From positions 110,019,375 to 110,083,374 of the forward strand of contig CM034546.1 in assembly GCA_020055645.1 (NCBI GenBank): a stretch of DNA of 64,000 nucleotides. The letters run 5' to 3'. The DNA comes from Tomocerus qinae. Its lineage: Eukaryota; Arthropoda; Collembola; Entomobryomorpha; Tomoceridae. The notes below the pieces were generated by a model that was not told the DNA's origin, searched no databases, and worked only from the letters and a program-made list of their open reading frames with translations. Of the stretch, positions 11,506 to 24,800 are shown one piece after another; the first letter of the stretch is position 1; every line of letters begins with the position of its first letter. The translations under genes were made by a program, and so were the position numbers.

Positions 11506-11621
11506 GAACATTGCTGTGGGTGGACTAACTTTCCCGTGTCAGTGTCTGCTGCATTGTAGGATTATACCTAACTGAACTGTGTCTAAAGATTTTAGTTATC
11601 ATCACTTGAAGCTCGCGAAAG
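11487..11621 (+). other. Candidate 5' leader exon of the Hsp40 gene
   Basis: Preceded by a strong pyrimidine tract and CAG at 11486, and followed by a donor (GCGAAAG then GTAGCT) at 11622. It would splice to the acceptor at 11951 that begins the first coding exon. Only splice-site evidence supports it. Confidence 0.35.
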
Positions 11622-11994
11622 GTAGCTTGGTTCATTGTTGTGTGACTCATCTAATTTTGTATAAAAAAACTGAACTGTATATATTGAGAGAAATTTATAA
11701 TTTCGGTTTGCGCTCGGTTGGCTGAATTTTAATTACCATAATGAAATTGTACGTTCCAAATTTACTATTTATCTATCTAAAAATTTTCAAGTTAGAAGAG
11801 TTAATTATGAAATTAATGTTTCGAAATTTGATTTTGGTTATATTAAAATAATTTTTATGATATACGCCCTTAATAACGAAAGCTATTAAATATGATTCAT
11901 GATATTAACTTTACAAAAAGAATAATAAAACTTGTATTTCTGTCGTTTCAGTGCCGATTTTTTTGGTTCCCACGAAGACCAACCCAGAAGCACC

Positions 11995-13652
11995 ATGGTT
12001 AAAGAAACGGGATTTTACGATATCCTGGAAGTAAAGCCTACTTGTGGACCCGAAGAGTTAAAGAAGGCTTATCGAAAACTTGCTCTTAAGTATCACCCTG
12101 ATAAGAATCCAAATGAAGGAGAAAAGGTATAACTGATAACTGTTTTATACAACGCAGTGGCAATAGCAACTCAATTTTGATATAAGAATGTTATAGAACA
12201 AGTGTGAAATAATTAGACATAATATTTCATAAACATATATTAGTATTTAATATTATTAAATTAATATCAACTCTCATTTGTGTTTTATAGTTTAAGTTAA
12301 TTTCACAAGCGTACGAAGTTCTCAGTGACCCTGACAAAAGACGAGTTTACGATGACGGTGGTGAAGAAGCTATTAAGGGACAAGGAAGTGGAGGTCCTGG
12401 AGGCTTCAGTTCTCCCATGGATATCTTTGAGATGTTCTTTGGCGGTGGTGGTGGGTTTTCTAGAGGGCAAAGTCGTCGTGGCGGTGAAAGAAGAGCTAAA
12501 AATGTGGTTCATCAGTTGAGTCTAACATTGGAAGATTTGTATAATGGTACTACTAGAAAATTAGCCGTACACAAGAATGTCATATGCGAGAAATGCTCTG
12601 GTAATTGAAATATATCCGTTACATCCCCCAAGTTAACATTTATGATATGTTGCAAATTCAGTTTCTACGTTGTTTATTATTGTGGCATACCAGTTTTTAA
12701 TCAAGTCTTTTTAACTATTCTGCAGGCAGTGGCAGCAAAAGTGGCAAGCAACCTGATAAATGTAATACATGTAAGGGTAATGGAATGATATTTCGAGTGC
12801 AGCAACTAGGACCGGGCATGATTCAGCATATGCAGACTGTATGCACTGATTGTAATGGTGTCGGGGAGCGTCTTAACCCTTCAGATCGTTGCAAAAATTG
12901 TCAGGGCAAAAAAATTATAAAGGACCGTAAACTTGTTCAAATTCATGTCGAAAGAGGAATGCAAGACGGAGAAAAAATTGTCCTCCACGGTGAGGGTGAT
13001 CAGGAACCTGGAGTTCAACCTGGTGACATAATTATAGTTGTTGATGAGAAGCCACATCCTATCTACAAGTAAGATCCGTCAAATCAGTTGTATTAGTTTT
13101 TGCGGTTCAAATCAATGACCATTGATTTTTACACTTACTATGTAAATCTTAGGCGTTCTACTCATGATTTGGTCATGCAAATGGATCTTGAGCTCGTCGA
13201 GGCTTTATGTGGATTTCAAAAGACAATTGAGACATTGGACCAACGACAACTCTTGATAACAGCGATACCCGGAGAAGTAATGAAGCCAGGAGAGGTTAAG
13301 TGTATTATGAATGAAGGCATGCCGATTCAAGGCAATCCACATGACAAAGGAAAGCTTATAATCCAGTTCAATGTCAAATTTCCCAAAAATCTGGCCCCTG
13401 ACTTGATACCTCAATTGGAGCATTGTTTGCCACCTAGGTAAGCTTTTAATAAAACAATTTGTTGGTTTTATTTATTTTTGAAAGAAGAAAGTTAAAACTA
13501 TTTTGTCTTTTAGAACTGAATGTATAATTCCTGATGATGCTGAAGAAGTTTCTCTTCGTGAATTTGATCCAAAGACTCACAACCGACGAGGAAATTACTA
13601 CGATGAAGATGATGAACCCCGATCTTCAGGAGTTCAATGTCAATCCCACTAA
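11995..13652 (+). CDS. DNAJA1: Type I Hsp40 co-chaperone, DnaJ homologue subfamily A member 1-like (5 exons, 402 aa)
   Basis: Coding exons: 11995-12126, 12291-12600, 12726-13068, 13153-13437 and 13514-13652 (1,209 nt). The J domain occupies residues 1-70 with the catalytic HPD at 34-36 (KYHPDKNP), which stimulates Hsp70 ATPase. A Gly/Phe-rich linker follows ([22 protein letters not shown]). The zinc-binding region begins at C143 with four CxxC repeats (CEKC, CNTC, CTDC, CKNC). Next come the substrate-binding carboxy-terminal domains ([34 protein letters not shown]-like NEGMPIQGN). It ends in GVQCQSH, a CaaX-type box with Cys399, matching farnesylated DNAJA1 tails. It is nearly colinear with vertebrate DNAJA1 (397 aa) and Drosophila Droj2. 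It acts as a cytosolic or membrane-tethered partner of Hsc70/Hsp70. The start is the ATG beginning MVKET, in good context (CACCATGG). The exon begins at an acceptor ending 11951. Confidence 0.97.
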
Positions 13653-13813
13653 ATTTAGGACAGTTTAACCAATCTGTAATAGTATCCTATTTAGTTAAGG
13701 TTCGTTTGTCTACCATTTTACGCATCTTTACTCTTTAATATCTGATTTACTTTATTACACAAACAATCTGATACTATTATAGTGTAAGATAAGTGGTTTA
13801 TATAAAAGCTACT

Positions 13814-13819
13814 AATAAA
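13814..13819 (+). terminator. Candidate polyadenylation signal of the Hsp40 gene
   Basis: This is the first AATAAA after the stop codon, about 160 bases downstream. Additional AATAAA copies at 14218 and beyond 14900 could give longer 3' UTRs. Confidence 0.45.
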
Positions 13820-16800
13820 ATCAGCTTACATTGTAAGCAATGAAAATTTATATACTTGTTACATTCAGTGTTTTTGGCACTTAGTTATAATAATAATCAA
13901 CTAAACAAACATTAACCCACCAAGGAAATAGAACAAGTTATGTTGTTTACGGACATTTCTGTCCTACTAGTTTATTTTGTTTAGTTGTGCCTTATTAAGA
14001 CTTTCAGTGTTCATATACCTTCTACATTTACAATACATGTGGACAAACATATTTATTGTGAGAGGGATTGATAACTGAAATTCGAATATGTTTTTTATAA
14101 TCTAAACGTAGGGTGAATTAAATTGTATAGTAAAGCAGCCCTTTATGGTTGCATTAGTATCCTAATGTCTGACTTTACAACATAATTTTAGTAAAAATTG
14201 CGTAATTTCTTCAACTAAATAAAATGTAAGACTACCTACCTATACTGACGCGTGTAATAAATGTAGTATTAAGTAAGTAAATATTGCGGCTAAGTATTTC
14301 TATCATTCTATATTCTATCACATCTCATTAGTACTGATGGATACGATATACTATGGTCTTCGTACATGTAAAAGTATGACTTCAATTATTTGTTTATTTC
14401 AATCGTTAAGAGTAGATATCCCGATTTAACTAATGTTAAATGCTATGCATTTATTTATAGCTTATTACCTTAATAATGCCATTGCGAATTCCATACAATG
14501 GTTTTGTCCAATTTTTTCATTGAATATTGCTATGATATTAGTAAAGCAGAGAGATTAGTATTCGCTATCGTTTTTGTTTAAATACTACCTATAAAAAATT
14601 GAATAGTCATATAGCTATTTCCACACTTGTAATATGCATTTACTATGACATATAATACACTTAGATCAGATCAGTTAATTGTTGTAAATGTACCTAAAAC
14701 TATTCTGCATATTCAGCTGCGGACAGCAATGTAATTTAAAGTAATATACTTAGCTCATTGAGTTATGAATAAGAACCGAACTTACAGTAATAGATGTAAA
14801 GTTATGTAATCTTATTTTAATTCTACACAAATGTTTTGCTTTTTAGCATTTCATTCGAGTGTGAGAACTTTGCTAATTAAATTGCCCTTTTAGTCAACTG
14901 CTGTAATATTTCAGTTCAACATAAACATGATACAATCGCTATTGTTATTGTATGTGTGTATCATTAATAGCTGATAATAAACATTATTATTATTTCCGGG
15001 TACTTGGTGCACTGTATGGTAGAATAATTAGGGGTGAATAAATCTCATTCTCTGTATCGCATAAGTACATAATTTAGCTGTGATTGATATTAGTTTCTGT
15101 AGGTTGTAAGTAGTTAATCAATAGTAAAGTAAACCGACATAGACTATCTTTGACACTGTAAATGTATTCCTAGGTATCTATGGGAGTGAAAGGTTATTTT
15201 GCCCTGTGCTTATATTTATTCAACATTGTGCAAAAATGTGCCTATGAAAATTGAAAACTCCAAAAGTCACTACAAACAAGGCTTCCAAATAGGGATGTAT
15301 AGAAAAGTGCTGCTAGTGCAAATATTACTTCAAAGATTTTGCGTAGGCAAATTCTGCACTACCTCCAAGAATATCATTGAATCATAATGAAAGATGAAGA
15401 TATTCTGGTCCCGGTACGGTACGCAGTCTGCGAATTTTCATAAATTCATAAATAAAGTAAATCATGTATTGAGTGGGTGTGTAAATTCATATTTGTAATA
15501 CCTATTGACGTAATTTGTTGTCTAAATTATCATTATTCATTACGTTGTGCTTAGTATGTAAATATTTACTACTTAGTAGCAATTGTATTATGTTATAATA
15601 TTTATTTGTTTATCAAACCAATACGCGCTGTATTATCACTTATTACCTCTAAATAAATTAATTATGATGTCATACCTTAAATATTTTTGGTCAAATAATT
15701 TTTACGTTACATGCACAGCTATACGCTAAAGTTAATTTGGTGCCGTACTTTTTCACTTTCTTTTTGTAATGCTTTCTCTATAGTATATACCATTTTCTTC
15801 ATACCTTTTTAAAGGCTTTTACCCCCATTAGCCATGTAAGCTATTATAATGCCAAGGTAAGTAGTTAATTCATATTGTATGCAATTTTAGTTATAGATCA
15901 TAGAAATTCGACAAACTTTGTTGGGTATCATTATCAATGTCAGTTGATTGACATAAACTTGTTATCGAAAGTAACAGGAATGCGAATGGGGTGCATAAAG
16001 CAATTATTTGTATTTTAATACGCTGCTTATCCATTTGCCAGTCTTTACGTGACCTGTGCCCATGAGATTACTATAATATAATAGGTATTATCATTCATTC
16101 ACGTTCTTCGGGTTACTCTGTCTTTGCAGTGAGTACAGCAAAAAAATTGTTTAAAGTTTACCGTTCTGTCAAACAACACTAACAGTGTACTTCGTTGCGT
16201 TATTTAAGTTAGGTGGAGATTACGCTGATAATCGTAATTACAATATATGCATAATACATAATAGTTAAGCTAATTTATCATAGAAATTGAATGTGGGAGT
16301 ATTTACAATTTACAGGTATCTGTATGCTGCGTATGCATGATAGTATTTACGTCTTCACGCGCTTAACAAAGTATGCACTAATTACTAATATTATTGCTCT
16401 AATAATGCAAGTGAGGAAGTTCAAGTACGTGAATGTACATTGCATGCAACTTAAAATTATATACACACTGCGAAACCCACAAAGCCATGCCATGATTTTA
16501 ATGATAGAGTGTTCTATAAATAATGCAGACTTGACTACTATCTGTAGATGCATAAAAGTGCAAAAGGATATTAAAACTTAGAAAACGGAACATATTTTTG
16601 CGGTAGTTTATGTGGATTCTCCGTAGTGTACGTGTAAGCTGAGATGTGTGTGTATGCATATAATGTATAATTTGTGGTGTTTTGTTCTGTGTGTGTATGT
16701 GCATGTAGTCGTGATGGGATGATCTAATGATGATGTTGAAGCAAGTATCTTGATTTGCGTAACAAGAGTGTAATAATGTATCCAATAAAATTGGAATGGG
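13820..16800. other. AT-rich non-coding region
   Basis: It holds a possible long Hsp40 3' UTR and intergenic DNA. No coding exon, RNA gene or organised repeat can be supported here. Open frames of 60-107 codons near 16291-16821 overlap on both strands and look random. Confidence 0.4.
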
Positions 16801-17039
16801 AGCGGGAGCCGATGTAGTCAAGTCGAGAGTGTATGATTGGAAGGTGAAAGCAGAAGGCAGAGTTTGCTGAGGGACCTTTGGGGATTTGATGGGAGAGAGT
16901 AGTTTTGTGTTTTTAGTGTGGCAGCGTAAGCCATAAGCTTATGTATCTAAAGAGTATGACTGTGTTGTTGATGTTATGTTGGTTGAACAAGTCAGTGGAA
17001 GAGAGATAGACATATCATACACGTACATACATACATACC

Positions 17040-17584
17040 TAGTTAGTGCGTTGTGTATGGACGGGAGGGAGTGAAAAATGGGTAGCAGAAAATGTGGCCA
17101 TTTGTAAAGTGAAGGTCGAACTGAAGGGAACAAGAATTCCTGCAGTTGGAGTCCACAGGGACCCTTCAGCACCCGCAACCACTAAATGTTGCTTACTCCA
17201 GAGATTCTGCCCCAGTGCACCAGCAAATCAATTCAAAACATGGGATAAGCAATCAACGAGCACATTTGAGTCCTACACGTGCTCTCACTTTTACTTGCTC
17301 TTCCGTCCGGGAAGGACTTGGAGCTCGAAAAGGACTTTTTTGGGGACTTAAGTCCTAACCTCATTTAACAACTTCATACAACTCCGTTTCATTTGGTTGG
17401 AGATCTTTTGAAGCTCTTTTTCTTCAGCTTAACTATTCTCAACTCAAAACCACTGGATTCCTTCGCGGTTCTAACACCAACTTGCAATTAAAGGTTGTTA
17501 CCTACTTTACTTGATTTATTGGTTGTTTTGGTTGCAGGCTGCTGAAGCACACGACAAGGCCACGCACCATATCATCAATCATTG
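17040..17584 (+). other. GC-richer segment with probable leader exon(s) of the MBD5/6 gene
   Basis: Base composition rises here after kilobases of AT-rich DNA, and 17046-17351 is open on the + strand without recognisable protein content. A neat small exon candidate lies at 17538-17584: acceptor TTGCAG ending 17537 and donor ATTG followed by GTAATT at 17585. Position and strand suit 5' leader exons of the MBD gene whose coding start is at 18883. This is inference; no promoter motif is decisive. Confidence 0.35.
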
Positions 17585-18241
17585 GTAATTTGATTAATTG
17601 GGACTTTTAATTCCTATTTTCCATTTTCCTCTCAATTAGATACATACTCGACCTTTTTATCGCTAATCTTACTCCTTCAACAACTATGTGTGGCTACACG
17701 AGAGAAGGGAAATTTACACTCTCTATGTGACTCTAGAAAGTGTGTTTATTTATTTTATTTGTGTCACCACATGTGTACACTAAACTCCAGTTTCAAATGG
17801 TGAAAGTTTAAAATTACACAGCTATTATCAGCTGGAGAAAGTGCCATCATAATTGAATGTTCGATGACTTTCGTGTTACAATGTTACAAATTGCAAATAT
17901 TTATTCTAGATATCACCTGCACATCAATATTTACACATTACATTTACATTACATAAAAGACATAGTTTAAACAAAAACACTATACACATGTACAATTACA
18001 CTTATGTACTTACCACAATTAAAATGAGACTGCGATTTTTAAAGCACAATTATTTAACACAGATAGCAAAATTGTGCAATCTTTGCAACGTCTTAAGTTT
18101 GATTGTGAATATCTTAAGAATACGTCCTTTAGATACATTTCTAGATAGATTACCTAGATATATTTAGATAAAGAAAAATGAACAATGTTATAAGTCAACC
18201 TGCGGCATTCCAGGCTTCATTCGATTTTTTTGTAATGCATT

Positions 18242-18396
18242 CGATTTGTGACGTCACACGGCGACATTTCCTATTCATTTCCATGGGGCAGAAAAATATT
18301 TTTGACAAAATTTTTTTAATTTTTTGACATGCACTTTCACCATGGTGATGGCCCATGCAAATGTATAGGAAAGTCGCCGTGTGACGTCACAAATCG
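18242..18396. repeat. Foldback/MITE-like element with CRE palindromes in both arms
   Basis: The arm at 18242-18287 and its inverse at 18352-18396 share about 45 bp with one indel and a few mismatches (GATTTGTGACGTCACACGGC and complement). Each arm includes TGACGTCA, the perfect cAMP-response element. The 64-bp loop is T-rich then contains CACCATGGTG. Short terminal inverted repeats without a reading frame fit a MITE. It lies about 500 bp upstream of the MBD gene start codon. Confidence 0.75.
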
Positions 18397-18882
18397 GTTT
18401 ACATACACAAAAATTCAGAAGTGCCTGGGAATTCCAAACCTATTTTACTTCTACTAGCCTTGGTTATAAGTTATATAAGCTACATACAATTAATTACAAC
18501 CTTTAACCACATACATAGTAAACTTCACTTAAAAGTAGAATTTAGTAGAATTTGTCATTTGAGACAACAAAAAAAACAAAAAGTAAATCCTACCGTAGTA
18601 TATGAACCACAAACTAATTTCTTTCTAAGTTCATTCGTGCTAAAAGCTAGAAAACTATTTTCCGTAAATGAAAATGAGGAATTTAAAATATTTCCCTGTG
18701 CTATTTACAGATGGATACAAAAAGGAGAGCCGAAAGCCAATCTGACTACAAAATGAAGTCTGCAAAACTTTTGAATCCTTTTCGAATAGAGCGTTAGTTG
18801 CCAAATTGGATTTCTTGCCACTCTCATATTTCTTCGGAAAATATATCTTGATCAAGACAGTGAATGGCCAGTAATATCCGAA

Positions 18883-21800
18883 ATGAATACCAACCCAAAC
18901 CGAAATTCGCGACATCACCATCAGCAGCTCCCGAATCAAGGGGGTGTAGCTGGTGGTGGTAACAACAACAATGTACTGGTTTACATCAACCAGCAGCAAC
19001 AACAAGGTGGTGTTGACCTCGGTGGGTTAAGCAATATTAGTCAGAATCCGAATCCAATGCCACCATCTGGCTGGGTCAAATCTCACTCATCGTCACATCA
19101 TCTTCAACAGGGAAATGGTATTTCTTCAAGTAACTCGAATTGCTCTCCTGCGTCTTTGTCAGCTGGTTCGATGTCTACTTCTTATGGTGCTTCTAATTCT
19201 TTCAATTCGCAACATCAATTCTATTCTGGCCAGTCCAGACCTCAACAAACGGATATTCGTTACTCTGCTGGCAACAATGGTGGAACTAATCATATGCGTC
19301 CAAATCCAAATTACAACAATCTCAGCGCAAACAATGGAATGTTTTACCCCGTGGAAAATCAATCGACTGCTGATTCTTGCCAATATTATCAACAAGATAA
19401 TAATTTTCAGTTTGATCACACTCAGATGAAAACAAGTTCTTGTGATATGAGTAATGGAAACGAAGGAGTCTCTTCTAACAATTCGAATTTCTACGGTTTC
19501 TACCCTCAAAATTCTCATTCTTATCATCAGCAGCAAGACTATCAAAACCAAATGGGGAGTGGTACAACGAGTGGAAATAATAGTATGGGGGATGACACGG
19601 ATTACAGTCGTGTTCTTCACCAACAGCAACACTACCACAATAGTCATCACCATCAGCAGCAACATTCGAATGTACAGAACCAGCAAGGCCATAATAATTC
19701 TTTACCTGTTTCTGTCCAAGACTATTTTGGGTTACCGTCCTCATCAACTGAAAATTCCTCTGGACGACACAATCCAAATTACGGCCATCAGCTACACCAC
19801 CAGCATCATCATTCTACTCCCTTCCGAAGAAATTCAATCGAGTCATATAGTTCCGAACCCGGTGATTTACCTTACAACGCTAAATACGCGTGTAATTTTC
19901 CTTCCACGCAGTTCAACTCTCAAACAAACTCTGGAATGACGAAGAGAGACTCAATGTCTAATATGTCCATGTCAGTACCTAGTAATTGTAATTCTCAGTG
20001 GTCGCGTGATACTAATATCGTTAATGGTCCAGTGGAACAGTGTCATACTGGTAACAACAGTCATGGATACTTTTTCAATAACAGTCACAGTCAGCAAAAC
20101 CAAAGTCATCGACATTTCTCCAATGTCAATGTCAACCAAAATAGTTTATCATCTAATTTTCACCAGCAGCAAATGCAAAGCTTTAAGAGTTGTTCGTTTG
20201 AGCAGCAAGAACTGAGGTTGGATGACATGAAACCAGACGGTCAAGTGTCAACAGTAGGAACTTCCACCAAAGCAGCAGCAGTAAAACATAGAAGTCTGTC
20301 TTTATCTTTACCCTCATCTTCTTACTCAAGATCTGATATCGGATTTCATTCTCAACTTCACGATCAAGAGGGCAACCTTGTCCATTCTCATTTAAATAAC
20401 TCTAATAATTTAAGCATTAACCCTTTCGATGAAATTGAGACTAATTCAAGCATCGTACCTGTACCTGTAAATCAAAATTCGGATCATACGAGTCAGTGCA
20501 AATTAAGTAATTGTGTTAATAGGGTTGACAATATCAATGGGGATAGAACAACTATTCAGTGTGACAATTTCTCCCCAAATAATGATGCTGAAGCTAGGAT
20601 TCAGCAAGAAATCGTTGAAAGTCAAAATCTCGTAGAAACAACAACGCTGTCTTCGTGTCCAAGTAGTCAGTCCAACTTCAGTAATTCTGAAGTTTCTAAT
20701 TCGGATTCTATTGTGTCAGCGTGTAGCAATTTCCCAGAGGTTGTGACAAGTGTACTGGATGCTACTAATTGCAAAATGGATGGATTGAGTCGGGACGATG
20801 GCAGCAAAACTGACGTGAGTCTTATTAGCACAACAACAAATGACATTGGCCATCACGTAGATAACGAGTCGGAAACAGATCCTAATAATAGCAGTAGTAG
20901 TTGTGGTTTGGGTCTCTTCGGTCACAGCAATAGTGTAAGCAACTTGACCCTTATTGTTGGCGACAGTGATGATAGTGAAAGTTGTATGAGCGGCATCAGC
21001 AGTTTCAGTGGGAGCAACAACACTAAAATCTCTCCGCAGAAAATCTCAAAGAGATCCTTCAGTGAAGCCGACAAAGATCTTGTAATTAACACAACTGCAG
21101 TATCTTTTGGTGGACGAGGAACGGTCATTATTCCTAAGGGATGGAAAAGGGAAAGTTCCTCCAGTCAGCAGATGGAGAATATAATATTTTATATCAGGTA
21201 CCTTTTTCCGACCCTTTGTACTTACACATTGCTGTTGCAAATTGAAAACCAATTGCCCATTGTCTTATCTTATCAACTTTATAGTATTATTACCCTTTTA
21301 TGCTCATGCCGTGTTCTACTCCTACGGACACTGCTACACTTGCTTAAAAATTAGTATATAATTTAAAACACAACTGACACTAGTAATGCCATATACAAGA
21401 AACATTCTCTAAATAATTACCACATAAAAACCCGATGTTAAAACTCATATATGATTATGGTCATTAGGTATAAAAGAGTTATTTATTAGACAAGTCTAGG
21501 CTATGTCTACCAATAAAGTAGACACTACTAAAGGGCAATACTTATTTATGATATGATAATAAAAGAACAAAGTGAAATCATTACAAGTGTAACTAACATT
21601 AAGAGCGGGGCTCAGATGTGTTGTCAGCCCTCCCTCCCTCATGGATTATTCACTGTTTATTACAGTGGGAAAACCAAGAAATTAAAGGAGACATGAACCT
21701 ATACACTATTTACTTTTGAATCTACTTACTAGTGTGTAAATGTAAATTTAAGGGTTTCAATCTAGCAACTCCGTGAATATTTCTCGTTCTGGACTGCGAC

Positions 21801-24800
21801 TCCAGCTCTTATCTAGTCTCTTTTCCCTTTCGTCTTTACATTACATTTCATTAAATAGATTATACTCGTTAGGTTCATGTGGTTGTAGTACGTGTGCACA
21901 GAAACAGTTCCCCTTTCGAATTAATTACCACGCATGTATCAGGGATATATCAGTACCTGGTATTTTCATATTATTAGTCCGAAAGTACCATGTGCTTACT
22001 TATTTTGAGGTGTGTATGTGTGGTGCAGATTGCATTCTATTTTCTCCCACCACAGAAACTCACGAAACACGTAGAACACGTTCGCCTAGGTATGATATTC
22101 TTATAGATAGGTATTAATGCTAGATAGCCCTTATTTCAAGCGTTATTACTACGTAAAATACTACGATATGGATTTTCTTTTTGTCGAAAGTAATATCATT
22201 ATGTGTATTATATCTATTTACCTATGTAGAAGTATATTTACATGCACATTATACCAGTCATTTGATACCGGCATCGCCACCTTGCTTTTCTATCTCAGTT
22301 TTGCATCTTCTCCCCTAAACAAAACTATAATATTAAATACGCTCATAAACTACACTGCAAAGCCTGTAGAAGTAATCACAAAAAAAGATAGCCTTTTCCT
22401 TTGCTGATAGAGTAGTCAGTCAAGTTAACCGAGTAACTTACTCAAGGCAGTGCAGTACAGGATAAAACTGCCTAGAAAGAAAATATTATAGCAATAATGT
22501 CTACCCATTTCTTTTCTACACAGCTGCAATATTCTATATAACTTTTAGTGAATATTAACGCGGGCAATAATGCAGAGACCGAAATCCAGACCAATATGCA
22601 CCTACCTAGTTTGATTTCTCTTTTTCGCTTGGTACAAGTTTTATATCCCCATGTACAACTGTTTTTCCTAGCTCTTAATAAAAATTCAAACTAAAATATA
22701 TTTTGACACGCACTCACTCACTCATTTTCCCTTCATGTTTTACATTTTGTGACATGCGAGATGTAGAGGGAAATAAGGAAACCCGGTTCTCAATGCAAAT
22801 ATATTACTTACTATTACTATTTCACCATGGGTTTTACAATTATAACAACTTGAGCTAGTCGACCAAAGTTGGTGGGTGAGTCAAGGAAATAACTCGTATA
22901 TGTATGATGCTTAGTTTACTTTACTTCATGTTTCGGTTTAGTTGAAGCCGAGACCAGAGGGAACAATCACCGAGACAGAAATGCATAAGCAAAATGAATG
23001 CATGAATATATATCGATAAAAGGTTCTCTAATGGTAATATAAAGAGGCGAGGGTGAGAATGAATTGTAAAATTACGTTGTTAGCCGAGCCGAGGAGAAAA
23101 TTGAGCTTTGTGTCGTGTACATGCCTACGACTACCATAACCATACCTAAAATTGAAAATAACGAGATGTGTTTAAACCGAAGTCATTTTCCATTTCATAA
23201 CAAGTAATGCCTTTTTTGTGTCTGCGGTATTATTTAGTAGAATTGAATTCAATGATCGGATCATTTGGGAATCCTTAATGCACGTTATAATCGTTTTCTA
23301 TAATTCAATGGCCACAATGTATTAGTGATTGTATTACAGCTTTCTGACTCTATAGTGCAGCACTGCAAGGGTAAATTGCATTTCTAAACCAATATTATAA
23401 TGCGCAACTGAAACCTAATTTGATATTAACTATTTTGATATTACTAGTAATGATATTAACTTGGCAAACGGAATAATGAAGTGTCTCTTAAATCTACTTT
23501 TAGATTAGAAGTATTTTAGTATAATTTAACATTTGAGCTTTAAAAGAATTTAAAAATGTTTTTATCAGCCCAACAAATGTGTCACATAAGTATTTGTTCC
23601 AGGTTAATTGAATGGGTATTAAAATACCATAGCATGTTACAAGACAGGCAAGGCTACTCAAAATTCAAGGCGCATTAGCAAGTTTCTATACACAGTAATA
23701 AAGATGAACAGGAGTAATAAGCGGTTAAATAGATTAGTCATGTATATTGTAGGTGAAGGAAAAATAAAACATGTATCATTACTAGTAGCGGGTTAGTTAG
23801 TGATTACGGGAGCATTTGTTTAGTCTGATAAGCATTAATACTTATGATGGTGTGCGTGTAATATAAAGTTAATAATAATAGTAATGCAGTGTAAACTAGA
23901 ATGTATGTATGTATAAAGTTTGTAATGCAGATGTGAATGTGGCTGGAGATTATTAGTACACGTGAAATAGGAGAGGAAGGAAAGGAACCGACTAATCAAT
24001 ATTATGAGAGCATTCAACACCTTATCATCGAGAATCAGTGTCGTGTCGCCTGCTGGTGCTACGCAGTTCGACTGACATTAACTCGATTGCATGAACACTT
24101 ACTTCCGCTTCTTTCCCTAAAAGCCTTTAAGCCAGTGTACATTGTTTCTTGAAGCATTTTGTCAAGTTACAATAACTAATGACAAGTACAACTGCCCACT
24201 TCTACTATTAGCTAACAAAAGTGGTGTACACATTTCCCTTTATGTATTACTTAACTGTCTTAACTCATGAGCGTGAGCATGACTTGGAGTATCTGCAATA
24301 AATCCCAGTCTCATGTCTTTTGATGTGACTTTGACTTTCTGTTATGTACACTTACTACAACAAAACCTGCCTCACTAGTGCACACTCATGCTTATATAGC
24401 CTAACTGTAGTTTTTCCACTCAAAGTCTTATGTTCTTGGCATCTGAAAAGGATGTAGTTTGTGTACTTTTCTATTATTGTGATTGTGACTATTAAAAGGG
24501 TACTTAGGAATAGTTTCTACCGCAGTGTGTAAATATAAAATTGTATATAATTCACTGTCAGCTGCTGATGAATTAAAAATGGGGGATTTGTGAGAAGAGC
24601 ACTTGAAATGTGTCGTGTCATAAGTAATGCACGTAAGCATGTAACAGATAAATAGATGCTGCATGTATCTGTATTATTATTATAATACAATATTTGCATA
24701 GGTCATTGATAAATTGATATACGTTGTAGAGATAGAAATGGGACAAATCTCCAGATAAGATAGTGATGCAATAGTGGAGGTCGGAGGTGGCTAAGTGTGG

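Noticed and set aside
19159-19692. 177-codon minus-strand frame
   Set aside because: It is a shadow of the long Asn/Gln/Ser-rich first exon of the MBD5/6 gene on the opposite strand. Composition (I/V/L/R-rich) follows from the complementary codons.
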